From Zobellia laminariae (GTDB taxonomy: Bacteria > Bacteroidota > Bacteroidia > Flavobacteriales > Flavobacteriaceae), in contig NZ_RCNS01000003.1 in NCBI RefSeq assembly GCF_009725995.1, positions 1,123,130 to 1,187,129 on the forward strand: 64,000 nucleotides of DNA. Reading direction: 5' to 3'. Both the position numbers and the translations under genes were made by a program. Below the pieces are notes generated by a model, which was not told the DNA's origin, did not search any database, and was given only the letters and a program-made list of their open reading frames with translations. Below are positions 8,288-17,005 of this stretch, piece after piece. How positions within the stretch are numbered: the first letter of the stretch is position 1; every line of letters starts with the position of its first letter.

Positions 8288-8515
8288 ATGAAAGACCTTA
8301 TTAACAACTGGAAGATTGTAATACTGCTATGCCTCACTATTGGCCTAGCCCCCTTTTTTCCTGAACCTCATATTTGGGGGAAAGTAAAATGGATAATGGG
8401 TGGTGCTGTCAATATGCAATTCAAAGATTGGTTTGATGTGGCTTTTCATGGGTTTCCCTTTTTCTTATTACTTCGGCTTTTAATACTGAAAATCAGTAAA
8501 TCCCGTTCTCAATAA
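8288..8515 (+). CDS. Small hydrophobic membrane protein at the end of the trp operon
   Basis: About 75 aa, starting at the ATG 8288 (or the GTG at 8282), 24 bases after trpA. Two probable membrane segments are seen: WKIVILLCLTIGLAPFF near the N-terminus and FPFFLLLRLLILKI near the C-terminus, joined by a loop with several Trp residues (HIWGKVKWIMGG). I do not recognise a characterised family. Its distance and strand suggest read-through from trpA, but a role in tryptophan metabolism is unproven. Confidence 0.7.
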   Translation: MKDLINNWKIVILLCLTIGLAPFFPEPHIWGKVKWIMGGAVNMQFKDWFDVAFHGFPFFLLLRLLILKISKSRSQ

Positions 8516-8562
8516 AGTACACGCCCTTATTGGGAATTTCTCTGTACAAAATTGTTAACGCC

Positions 8563-9534
8563 ATGAAACGATACATACTAGTTCTTTTCTTTCTCGCCGC
8601 CTGCTATGTCAATGCGCAAGAGATTAAAATCATAGACACCAATGACCGTTCTCCCATTTCTTTTGCTACAATATCATTTGGCGATGGGCTAGGTACTTTT
8701 GCTGACGAAGAAGGCCTTTTCATTTTTTCTAAAAAGAAATATCCAGATATAGATACACTTTATATTTCTGCACTAGGATATAGAGAAAAAATGATAACTA
8801 TAGCTGATGAGATTAATGCAGCTACCAACATTGTTTCTCTAGACCCAGAAGTTTCACAACTTGGAGAAGTCATAGTTTCCGCCCCAAAACAAGGAAAATT
8901 TAAGTTTCGAAAACAAAAGGCAGAAACCCATAAAGACATTTTTGCTTGTTGGCTACCTACGGTGGAGAGTGAAGTGGCCGTACTGTTTAATAGATATGAA
9001 GATAACGTATCGCAAATTTCTAAACTGTATCTCCCGGTCAATGCAGAATCGGAATACAAGTCTAAGGGGAAAGGAAAATTCGCTACTATTTTTAGAGTGC
9101 AATTCTATGAAAATAATAATGGGACTCCAGGAGCAGGCATACCCTACGAGAATGTAGTTTTTGCCATGGATGAAAAAGCCGATAAGGTTTTTGAGCTGGA
9201 TTTACTATCCAAATCTATTTTCATACCCGAGTCTGGCATTTTTGTTTCTATCCAAGTGTTAGGATATGCCAATACCGATGGAAAACTAGTTGAGACAAAA
9301 AAATACAGAGAAATAAAAACGGCCCGAGGTATTCAGAAAATATCCACCTCCTTCCGTCCGCTATTGCCTTTCGTAAAAGGCGAAGCCATGCAACGGACCT
9401 TTGTACGGCGCATTTTCTTCAACGATAAAAAATGGCAAGTCTTTGACCGCAATTATAATCCCAACTCAAAACTACTTCAAACCGGACATCGCAACTACGG
9501 TATGGGTGCTGAGTTTAAAGTTTATGAGGATTAA
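8563..9534 (+). CDS. Secreted protein with N-terminal CarboxypepD_reg-like domain
   Basis: Starting at the ATG 8563 gives 323 aa with a clear signal peptide (MKRYILVLFFLAACYVNAQ). An upstream in-frame ATG would bury this signal and is rejected. Residues 20-100 resemble the beta-sandwich carboxypeptidase-regulatory-like domain found at the start of TonB-dependent receptors (FATISFGDGLGTFADEEGLF, DTLYISALGYRE), but no plug or barrel follows. The remaining 220 residues are a conserved-looking beta-rich region (NNGTPG, ESGIFVSIQVLGY) common to uncharacterised flavobacterial envelope proteins. Function unknown. It ends at a bidirectional terminator shared with ppc. Confidence 0.75.
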   Translation: MKRYILVLFFLAACYVNAQEIKIIDTNDRSPISFATISFGDGLGTFADEEGLFIFSKKKYPDIDTLYISALGYREKMITIADEINAATNIVSLDPEVSQLGEVIVSAPKQGKFKFRKQKAETHKDIFACWLPTVESEVAVLFNRYEDNVSQISKLYLPVNAESEYKSKGKGKFATIFRVQFYENNNGTPGAGIPYENVVFAMDEKADKVFELDLLSKSIFIPESGIFVSIQVLGYANTDGKLVETKKYREIKTARGIQKISTSFRPLLPFVKGEAMQRTFVRRIFFNDKKWQVFDRNYNPNSKLLQTGHRNYGMGAEFKVYED

Positions 9535-9564
9535 GAAAGCAAAATCACTTTACACTAAAACAAA

Positions 9565-9591
9565 AAGCCCTTACTTTAAAAGTAAGGGCTT
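9565..9591. terminator. Bidirectional terminator between convergent genes
   Basis: The 13-base arm 9565-9577 (AAGCCCTTACTTT) is perfectly complementary to 9579-9591, with T-rich sequence after it on the plus strand (TCATTTTTAT) and T-rich sequence (TTTTTG) after it on the minus strand. It lies between the stop of the upstream secreted protein and the stop of ppc and can serve both. Confidence 0.88.
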
Positions 9592-9596
9592 CATTT

Positions 9597-12143
9597 TTAT
9601 GCTGAGTTTCTACTGGCGTTAATATTACCATAGAGCGAGCGAGTAACGATTTTTTCATACTCGTCCTTGAACCCTTTATCTTGTCCTATTTTCTGTAAAG
9701 CAAACTGCTGAATCACCAATAACGGAAGAACAATGTTTTCACGTATTCTGATAGACTCACGAGAAATAGCCTCATTTTCCATCAAAATTTTACTTCCAGA
9801 AATCAGAAGCAACATTTTCTTAGACAATAGATATTCTTCATGAAGAATATTCCAAAAAGCACCATACTCTTCATCTTTCTGCATATAGCTAGTAAGCTCA
9901 AAATAGCATTTAGAAAGAGACATCATACTATTGCTCATCAACGCTTTAAAGAAAGGAACTTCTTTGTACAGTTTCTTAAGCTCTGACAGTCTGCCTTCAT
10001 CCTTAATAGTTTGAATAGCTGTACCCAATCCAAAGTAACCCGGAACGTTCTGTTTCAACTGGCTCCAAGAACCTACAAAAGATATTGCTCTTAAATCAGA
10101 AAGCTCTAATTTTTTCTTATTACCTCTCTTACCTGGTCTACTACCAATATTCGCTTTCTGGTAGTATTTTAAAGTACTACGGTTTTCTAGGTATGGCATG
10201 AATTTATCATGCTGTTTAAGGGCATCATACTTACTAAAGCTCAACTCAGAAAGTTGTTCAATTAGTTTTCTGTGCTCTTTAGAAATTACATTCTCTTTAC
10301 CAAAAAGGTTGTTTGAAAGTCCCGCTGTCAACAATTGCTCACTGTTGTGAATAAATTGCTCCTTGGTACCGTATGTACTTGTAATAGTTTGCCCTTGTAT
10401 AGTTAACTGAATTTCATGATTAGCAACAGTCTTAGTCTGCGCAGCATAAAAACGATGCGTTTTACCACCACCACGTGCCGGTGGGCCACCGCGCCCATCA
10501 AAGAATATAGCGCTGAAACCATTTTTATCGCAAACTTTGGAAAGTGTTTCCTTAGTCTTGAAAATAGCCCAGTTGGCTTTTAAATAACCGCCGTCCTTGG
10601 TTCCATCAGAAAAACCAAGCATAATAGTCTGCTTTTTATTTCTTCTTTCTAAGTGTGCATTATATTCAGGTAAATCAAAAAGCGTCTGCATAGTATTCTC
10701 TGCACCATCCATACCAATCATAGTTTCGAACAAAGGCACAATATCAAAACTGATATCTTCTTTCTTCCAACCACACCATCTGAACAAGCCAAAAACGAAC
10801 AATACAGAAAAAATATCCTCAGAGTTACTTATTATATAACGATTACAGCCATCTTCGCCATTAGAATCCTGAATACCTTTTAATTGCTGAATGTTGTTTA
10901 TGGTATCCTTAACAATATCCTCAGAATAATCACTAGCATTAATCGTAATGTTTTTATTGATCAGAATATCAATCAATTCGTCTTGCGAAAGCTCATTGAT
11001 ATCTTCCTTAATCAACTTATTCTTTTTCAAAATAGTCTCTACGGCCAATAAATGCTTGCTATGATCTTGTCTTACATCTAGCGTAGCAAAGTGAATCTTG
11101 AATATCTTTACCTTATCAATAAAATTCTCCAACTCCTTTAGGTAAAGGCTATGGTATTTATTAATCAATAGCTCCTTTGTATCAAGAAGTGGTTGTAAAA
11201 TATCATCATATCCTACTGTTTTCTTAGAATCGAACATAGCCGCATACAAGTTACTTCTAAGCTTTTGTAACGGTTCTTGTACATCTTTAAAAGTCAACTT
11301 CTCCTGAATGATTTTTAAATCATTGTAGTAACACTTCATTAAGTTTATACGAAGTTCGTCTGCAACATCTTTAGTAATATCTGCAGTTACGAATGGGTTA
11401 CCGTCACGGTCTCCACCAGGCCAAAAGCCTAGTTTCATAATGTTATGGTTCTCAAAATCGGCTTTATTAATATTCTCTTTTATATAAGCGTATAAGTCAC
11501 CTACCGCATTGTAATAGACATGGCGCAAGAAATAAATAATATTCTTTGCCTCATCTAAAGGAGTTGGTTTTTTAGAATTGATCAAAGAAGTAAGACCTAA
11601 TTGTTGTAAAACAATATCAATATCATCTATCTTATCCTCTAATATAAGAGAACGTAATTTTTCAATAATATCTAAGACCGCAGGCGTGTAGAACTGCGTG
11701 GGGTGAGCTGTAAGCACTAAACGAGCACTAAATGTTGATAGCTTTTTAGAGACCTTATCCCAACTTTTATTTTTGTCTACTAGTTGAAAATAGTCTTTTA
11801 TAGATAGTGATTTTGTGTGCTCTTGTAATTTAGGAAAAGCAGCATCTTCAACACTATCATACAAAACCACCTGTCTTTCAACATATTGAATGATTTTGAA
11901 CATAAAATCGATTTGGTCTTTCTCTGATTTTATTTCCACATAATTCGCGAAAAAACCTTCAAGAATTTCTTGAGGATTAAGACCTGAACTCAAGCCTTTT
12001 TGGCATTGATCCAACAATAAAGGAATAAGCATACCCACATTCTCAATATCGCGATACGGCAAATTTAAGAACAGGCTATTATAAACATTAAACTTATTGT
12101 TGACCGATTTTTTAAACTCAACCAATCTTTCTGAATGCGCCAT
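9597..12143 (-). CDS. ppc: Phosphoenolpyruvate carboxylase
   Basis: Forms oxaloacetate from PEP and bicarbonate. The 848-aa protein shows the catalytic His147 in LTAHPTQ, then PGGDRDGNPFVTADIT, MLGFSDGTKDGG, and the mobile loop FFDGRGGPPARGGGKTHR. It is shorter than E. coli Ppc (883 aa). The C-terminus reads RNSA, whereas most PEP carboxylases end in QNTG; this is probably a clade feature but could alter catalysis or allostery. It is a single gene in its own unit, with the shared terminator downstream at 9565-9591. A second anaplerotic enzyme, pyruvate carboxylase, lies about 1 kb away. Confidence 0.95.
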   Translation of the reverse strand: MAHSERLVEFKKSVNNKFNVYNSLFLNLPYRDIENVGMLIPLLLDQCQKGLSSGLNPQEILEGFFANYVEIKSEKDQIDFMFKIIQYVERQVVLYDSVEDAAFPKLQEHTKSLSIKDYFQLVDKNKSWDKVSKKLSTFSARLVLTAHPTQFYTPAVLDIIEKLRSLILEDKIDDIDIVLQQLGLTSLINSKKPTPLDEAKNIIYFLRHVYYNAVGDLYAYIKENINKADFENHNIMKLGFWPGGDRDGNPFVTADITKDVADELRINLMKCYYNDLKIIQEKLTFKDVQEPLQKLRSNLYAAMFDSKKTVGYDDILQPLLDTKELLINKYHSLYLKELENFIDKVKIFKIHFATLDVRQDHSKHLLAVETILKKNKLIKEDINELSQDELIDILINKNITINASDYSEDIVKDTINNIQQLKGIQDSNGEDGCNRYIISNSEDIFSVLFVFGLFRWCGWKKEDISFDIVPLFETMIGMDGAENTMQTLFDLPEYNAHLERRNKKQTIMLGFSDGTKDGGYLKANWAIFKTKETLSKVCDKNGFSAIFFDGRGGPPARGGGKTHRFYAAQTKTVANHEIQLTIQGQTITSTYGTKEQFIHNSEQLLTAGLSNNLFGKENVISKEHRKLIEQLSELSFSKYDALKQHDKFMPYLENRSTLKYYQKANIGSRPGKRGNKKKLELSDLRAISFVGSWSQLKQNVPGYFGLGTAIQTIKDEGRLSELKKLYKEVPFFKALMSNSMMSLSKCYFELTSYMQKDEEYGAFWNILHEEYLLSKKMLLLISGSKILMENEAISRESIRIRENIVLPLLVIQQFALQKIGQDKGFKDEYEKIVTRSLYGNINASRNSA

Positions 12144-12371
12144 AGGCTATTTTAAAATTTTAAGACAATTATATATCGATTTCGATTCGTAAATATCGGT
12201 AATAATCCACGACTATTACCACTCCAATACTTCTTATAACAAAAATACAGTGCTACACCACAAAAACAACAACCTTGACAACAATAATTACCCAGAAGGG
12301 GAACAAGGCAGTACATTTACCATGTAATTAATACCGAATCAAAATTTTTCATTTTCATATAGTGTTCTCGT

Positions 12372-12405
12372 AAAAGAGTCTTGTCGTAACCGATGAGACT
12401 CTTTT
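12372..12405. terminator. Orphan terminator-like hairpin
   Basis: AAAAGAGTCT (12372-12381) is perfectly complementary to AGACTCTTTT (12396-12405), with a 14-base loop that can form an inner TCG/CGA pairing, followed by TAGTTT. On both strands the stem ends in a T-rich run. It is not adjacent to the end of any recognised gene: ppc starts 229 bases away and UDG ends 144 bases away. Confidence 0.6.
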
Positions 12406-12466
12406 TAGTTTATGACAATTTGATTGGTATTTTTTGAAGAGGAATAAGATAGATATCTTAGAAAGT

Positions 12467-12540
12467 AAATTACTTCGGGGCAAGCCCACGAGGCATCAAA
12501 AGGAATACACATTGATTTTGAGGTAAGCCTCGAAGCATTT
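12467..12540. repeat. Inverted-repeat intergenic element
   Basis: The left arm 12467-12481 (AAATTACTTCGGGGC) and right arm 12527-12540 (GCCTCGAAGCATTT) pair over nine bases with one G-T wobble, plus outer AAAT/ATTT. A second local pairing, CGAGGC (12489-12494) with GCCTCG (12527-12532), competes with it. It looks like an interspersed palindromic element, but only one copy is in this window. Confidence 0.4.
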
Positions 12541-12548
12541 AATCTCGA

Positions 12549-13214
12549 TTATCGAGTGAAAAAATCACGGTACTGCATAACCCGAAAATCCAATGTATTG
12601 AAATTGGCATCTGCAGCCTTCATCTGTTTATAAGAATCCAAACTCCCTACTGCCCTATTTGCCGCACCTGATGGCGCCGTTAGAGAAACGGTACGTATTT
12701 TCCGTTTGGACTTAGGAAGTTGTAGTTCATATATGCGAGGCACTTGATCAGAAATAGTTTTCATCTTCAAACCTAAAGGTTTCAAGAGTCTTCTAAAAAA
12801 GTATTCCGGCCCATTTTTACTGTTACCGCCCATGAAAAGGATAGTTTTCAGGTTCGGATAAACTTCTAAGTAATGAACTAAATCTCTTAACTGTACATTT
12901 TGCATTCCCAAATCTGAAGCATCTACTTTATCCCGCTCCGCTGCTTGAACAATATCGCAAACCCCAATTTTATTTGAGAGCAAGAAGTTCTTACGTTGTT
13001 CTATGGCTAAATGGGTATTTTCATACACTAAACCCAGCTCAAAAATACGATCAAGTATAGGCCAAAGCATACCATTTTTACTACCGTAGCAAAAATCTAC
13101 ATCATCTACCTTTAAATCGCCAGTCGTAAATCTAGGTGGTGGCAATGTGCCAACAATCAGTTTTTCTGCTTGCTCAAAAATAAAAGGCTCATAAGGGTGC
13201 GTGTGTGAGAACAT
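12549..13214 (-). CDS. Uracil-DNA glycosylase superfamily protein
   Basis: The 221-aa protein resembles the Mug/UDG-like fold family that includes deoxyinosine or uracil glycosylases. The water-activating/phosphate motif is LIVGTLPPP near residue 20, followed by YGSKNGMLWPIL, like the FYGHPRNxFWPLL element of family 6 enzymes, and LFMGGNSKNG in the later half. Which damaged base is removed cannot be told from sequence. It lies 16 bases downstream of pyc on the same strand, so it is probably the second gene of a pyc-udg transcript; no metabolic link is obvious. Confidence 0.7.
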   Translation of the reverse strand: MFSHTHPYEPFIFEQAEKLIVGTLPPPRFTTGDLKVDDVDFCYGSKNGMLWPILDRIFELGLVYENTHLAIEQRKNFLLSNKIGVCDIVQAAERDKVDASDLGMQNVQLRDLVHYLEVYPNLKTILFMGGNSKNGPEYFFRRLLKPLGLKMKTISDQVPRIYELQLPKSKRKIRTVSLTAPSGAANRAVGSLDSYKQMKAADANFNTLDFRVMQYRDFFTR

Positions 13215-13230
13215 AGATACAAAAGTATAC

Positions 13231-16200
13231 CTATTTAAGGGTCAGCACCAAATCATCTGAATTAACCAAAGAGCCACCTTTCAATTGAACTTTTGCAACA
13301 ATACCTTCTTCTGTGGCGGTTACCGTAGTTTCCATTTTCATGGCCTCGATTACAAACAAAGGTTGATTTCTTTTGACTTCCTGTCCTGTTTTAACCAGTA
13401 CATTAGATAATAAACCTTGCAACGGTGCTCCAACTTGTTTTGGGTCAGCAGAATCTGCTTTTACGTTTTCTTGCTTTTCTACTTTTACAGACGTATCCTT
13501 TATTAAAACATTTCTAAGCTGTCCGTTAATTTTAAAGAAAATACTAACGTTTCCAGCTTCATCTGGCTCACCCTTAAGCATTAAAGAAATTAGAACGTTC
13601 TTACCGCCTTCAAGCTCCACCATAATTTCTTCGCCCACATCCATACCATAAAAGAAATTTTTAGTAGGTATGTTCACCACGTTGCCATATTTTACATGGT
13701 TGTTATATGCATCCGTAAACACCTTTGGGTACAATTGGTACGAAAGTAAATCGGTCATTTCAAGTGGTCTACCCATTCCTTTATTGAACTTTCTTTTGAA
13801 AGCTTTGAACTCCTTATCAAAATCAATTGGTTCTAGATGAGCATTAGGTCTATTGGTATATGGTTTTTCGTCCTTTAAAACAATCTTCTGTAATTTTTTA
13901 GGAAATCCACCAACAGGCTGTCCAAGGTCTCCCCTGAAAAAGCTTTTTACAGATTCTGGAAAGGAAATATCCTGACCTCTTTCCATTACGTCTGCTACAG
14001 TAAGGTTATTACTAACCATATATTGAGCCATATCGCCTACTACCTTGGAACTAGGCGTAACTTTTACAATATCACCAAACATCTGGTTAACCTCAGCATA
14101 CATTTTGGTCACATCCGTAAACTTGGTTTCAAGACCCAAAGCAATAGCTTGACCTTTTAAATTGGAATATTGTCCACCAGGAATTTCATGATGATACACA
14201 TCTCCCGTACCTGACTTCAATCCAGATTCAAAAGTGTAATAGTAATTTCTTACACCTTCCCAGTAATCAGAATACTCAGCTAACTTATCTGTATTCATTT
14301 TATTCTCTCGCTCATTAAAGCGCAACATCTCTACAACCGAATTAAAATTAGGTTGTGAGGTAAGTCCAGAAAGACCTCCTAAAGCCACATCCACAACATC
14401 TACGCCAGCTTCAATAGCTTTTAAATAAGTAGCCGTTTGCACCGAAGATGTATCATGCGTATGCAAATGAATAGGAATGTTTATTTCTGACTTTAATGCC
14501 GAAATTAGCTCAAAAGCGGCATTTGGCTTCAAAAGTCCAGCCATATCTTTTACTCCAAGAATATGGGCTCCGGCATTCTCTATATCCTTAGCCAGCTGTA
14601 TGTAATATTTTAAGTCGTATTTTGTTTTGGAAGGGTCTAAAATATCACCTGTATAACAGATGGAACCTTCTGCTAGACCTCCCGTTCGTTTTCGCACATG
14701 TTCAATGCATGGTGCAAGGGATTTCATCCAGTTTAATGAATCAAAAATTCTAAAGACATCTACTCCAGTATTCCAAGATTCCTCTACAAACTTTTCGATC
14801 AGGTTATCTGGGTAAGCAGTATACCCTACTCCATTTGAACCACGAATAAGCATTTGCAACAGTACATTTGGCATTGCTTTTCGAAGAAGAGCTAAACGCT
14901 CCCAAGGGTTTTCGTGTAAAAACCGCAAGCAAACATCAAAAGTGGCACCGCCCCATACCTCCATAGAAAATATCTCTGGATGGTTTTTAGCATAACCTTC
15001 GGCTACTTTCATCATATCTACCGTTCGCATACGGGTCGCCAATAAACTTTGGTGGGCGTCACGCATGGTGGTATCCGTAAAGTGTACTTTTTTCTCCGCT
15101 TTTAACCATTGGGAAAACTTCTCTGGTCCCATCTCCGTCAACAAATCTTTTGTTCCCTTAGGATAGCTGTCCGTTTTTAAAAACGAAGGAACTTTCGGTT
15201 TTGTGAATTTACGGTTAGGGTCGTAATTTTTAACGTCCGAGTTTCCGTTTACAATAGTTTCCCCTATAAATGTAATAAGCTTATTAGCTCTATTTCTAGG
15301 CTCTACAAACTCAAAAAGTTTAGGTTCATTTTTAATGAAATTTACCGTTACTTTTCCTTCACGGAAAGTATCATGTTTTAGAATATTATCCAGAAAAGCC
15401 ATGTTCGTATTCACACCCCGAATACGGAACTCAGCCAAGGCACGTCTCATTTTTCTACAACAACCGTCTAACGTTCGGCTACGTGCAGATACCTTTACTA
15501 GCATTGAATCGAAAAAAGGAGAAATAACCACACCTTGATAAATACTTCCTGCATCTAAACGAATACCAAAACCAGAAGCACTTCTATACGTAGTTACTAC
15601 GCCATAATCTGGCTTAAAGTCATTAGACGGGTCTTCTGTTGTAATTCTACACTGCAGTGCAATACCATTTACCTGAACAGATTCTTGATTAGGTATTTTA
15701 ATTTGGGTATCGGAAAGTTTATATCCACCGGCGATGAACAGCTGTGCCTTTACCAAATCTATATTGGTTATCATTTCTGTAACCGTATGCTCTACCTGTA
15801 TACGAGGGTTAACTTCAATAAAATAGATACTACCATCATCATCTACCAGAAATTCTACTGTACCAATATTATTGTAATTAACCGCCTTACAAATATCTAT
15901 TGCATATTTATACAGACTATCTTTTGTTTCTTGAGGAAGCCCTATGGAAGGAGCGAATTCTATAACTTTCTGATACCTTCTTTGCACCGAACAATCCCGT
16001 TCAAAAAGGTGTACTATATTACCATGTGTATCAGCAACAATTTGTACTTCTATATGCTTTGGATTCTCAACAAACTTTTCCAAGAAAACCGTATCATCGC
16101 CAAAGGCGTTCAATGATTCTCTTTTAGCTTCTGGAAAACCTTTTTCTAATTCTTCTTGTGTTCTAATAACCCGCATTCCGCGACCACCACCACCAGAAGC

Positions 16201-16683
16201 TGCTTTCAACATTAAAGGGTAACCAATTCTTTTGGCTTCTGTAATGGCTGTTTTTACATCTTTTAAATCTTTATCACTACTTTGAATAACAGGAATATTA
16301 TTCGCTACCGCCACTTCTTTAGCAGTAATTTTATCGCCTAAAGCTTTTAAAACTGATACTTTAGGACCAACGAAAACAATACCGTTATCCTCGCATTTCT
16401 GAGCAAATTTGGCATTTTCAGATAGAAATCCGTAACCTGGGTGAATGGCATCTACATTGTTCTCTTTGGCCACCTTTATAATGGCGTCAATGTCTAAATA
16501 TGGTTTTAGCGGTTCGTTGTCCTCTCCAATTTGATAGGATTCATCAGCTTTATAGCGGTGTAAAGAATACCGGTCTTCATAGGTATAAATACCCACTGTA
16601 CGAACTCCAATTTCAACACAGGCCCTGAAAATACGTATAGCAATCTCTCCTCTATTCGCTACTAAAACCTTCTCTATTTTCAT
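13231..16683 (-). CDS. pyc: Pyruvate carboxylase
   Basis: Biotin-dependent carboxylation of pyruvate to oxaloacetate. From the ATG at 16683 (MKIEKVLVANRGEIAIRIF) the protein is 1150 aa. A longer start at 16722 would sit at the predicted transcription start and adds a non-conserved 13-residue tail, so I prefer the internal Met. Domains in order: biotin carboxylase with the ATP-grasp loop GGGGRGMR (about 1-450), carboxyltransferase TIM barrel starting near FTDTTMRDAHQS (about 520-800), allosteric/linker region, and a C-terminal biotinyl domain with FVIEAMKMET. All catalytic motifs look intact. BirA at 26970-27701 would biotinylate it. Confidence 0.95.
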   Translation of the reverse strand: MKIEKVLVANRGEIAIRIFRACVEIGVRTVGIYTYEDRYSLHRYKADESYQIGEDNEPLKPYLDIDAIIKVAKENNVDAIHPGYGFLSENAKFAQKCEDNGIVFVGPKVSVLKALGDKITAKEVAVANNIPVIQSSDKDLKDVKTAITEAKRIGYPLMLKAASGGGGRGMRVIRTQEELEKGFPEAKRESLNAFGDDTVFLEKFVENPKHIEVQIVADTHGNIVHLFERDCSVQRRYQKVIEFAPSIGLPQETKDSLYKYAIDICKAVNYNNIGTVEFLVDDDGSIYFIEVNPRIQVEHTVTEMITNIDLVKAQLFIAGGYKLSDTQIKIPNQESVQVNGIALQCRITTEDPSNDFKPDYGVVTTYRSASGFGIRLDAGSIYQGVVISPFFDSMLVKVSARSRTLDGCCRKMRRALAEFRIRGVNTNMAFLDNILKHDTFREGKVTVNFIKNEPKLFEFVEPRNRANKLITFIGETIVNGNSDVKNYDPNRKFTKPKVPSFLKTDSYPKGTKDLLTEMGPEKFSQWLKAEKKVHFTDTTMRDAHQSLLATRMRTVDMMKVAEGYAKNHPEIFSMEVWGGATFDVCLRFLHENPWERLALLRKAMPNVLLQMLIRGSNGVGYTAYPDNLIEKFVEESWNTGVDVFRIFDSLNWMKSLAPCIEHVRKRTGGLAEGSICYTGDILDPSKTKYDLKYYIQLAKDIENAGAHILGVKDMAGLLKPNAAFELISALKSEINIPIHLHTHDTSSVQTATYLKAIEAGVDVVDVALGGLSGLTSQPNFNSVVEMLRFNERENKMNTDKLAEYSDYWEGVRNYYYTFESGLKSGTGDVYHHEIPGGQYSNLKGQAIALGLETKFTDVTKMYAEVNQMFGDIVKVTPSSKVVGDMAQYMVSNNLTVADVMERGQDISFPESVKSFFRGDLGQPVGGFPKKLQKIVLKDEKPYTNRPNAHLEPIDFDKEFKAFKRKFNKGMGRPLEMTDLLSYQLYPKVFTDAYNNHVKYGNVVNIPTKNFFYGMDVGEEIMVELEGGKNVLISLMLKGEPDEAGNVSIFFKINGQLRNVLIKDTSVKVEKQENVKADSADPKQVGAPLQGLLSNVLVKTGQEVKRNQPLFVIEAMKMETTVTATEEGIVAKVQLKGGSLVNSDDLVLTLK

Positions 16684-16723
16684 TTCTGCGTTGTTTAAAT
16701 TCGTATTTAAAAACCGATTCAAA

Positions 16724-16754
16724 CAAACTTAACTTTTTTGACTTACTATAGCAA
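16724..16754 (-). promoter_or_regulatory. pyc promoter (TTG-20-TAAGTTTG)
   Basis: On the minus strand TAAGTTTG (16731-16724) is preceded at 20 bases by TTG (16754-16752), matching the Bacteroidota consensus. Transcription would begin near 16718, about 35 bases before the preferred pyc start at 16683 and too late for the longer start at 16722. Confidence 0.6.
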
Positions 16755-16876
16755 TATCAAAAGCCTATTAATTAAAGGAAAATTGTGAAGTTTCTCAGAC
16801 AAATAAAGTGGTTTCTAGACACTTCATTTGAAGATGTAAATCTAAAACTGTATATTAAAACAAAGAATAGAAAGAT

Positions 16877-17005
16877 ATGGGACGAGGAGATATAAAAACG
16901 AGAAGAGGTAAAATTGCAAATCGCTCTTTTGGGGCAAGGCGACCAAGAAAAATCAAGAGACGCCCTACCGTGGAAGAAAAAATTGATATTAAAAAAAAGA
17001 AATAA
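16877..17005 (+). CDS. 30S ribosomal protein bTHX (Thx family)
   Basis: A 42-residue, highly basic reading frame begins MGRGDIKTRRGKIANRSFG and continues ARRPRKIKRRPT to a lysine-rich tail. The GxGDIKTRRGKI start is the signature of bTHX, first known from the Thermus 30S subunit head and common in Bacteroidota. More than 40 percent of residues are Lys or Arg, consistent with rRNA binding. Its TAA ends at 17005, directly abutting the stop of the convergent yaaA at 17006. It is short enough to be missed by default gene callers. Confidence 0.88.
   Translation: MGRGDIKTRRGKIANRSFGARRPRKIKRRPTVEEKIDIKKKK

Larger units (their letters stand above)
12144..12548. other. Intergenic region between ppc and the UDG gene
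   Basis: About 405 bases with no convincing gene. It holds the ppc upstream region (12144-12250), a perfect hairpin at 12372-12405, and an inverted-repeat element at 12467-12540 that runs up to the end of the UDG reading frame. No TAnnTTTG box was found in it on either strand. A small RNA ending at the 12372-12405 hairpin is possible but unsupported otherwise. Confidence 0.6.

Noticed and set aside
15685..16116. 143-aa frame antisense to pyc
   Set aside because: Fully inside the biotin carboxylase coding region, with odd composition (Ile, Tyr, Asn-rich) and no homologous motif; an opposite-strand shadow.
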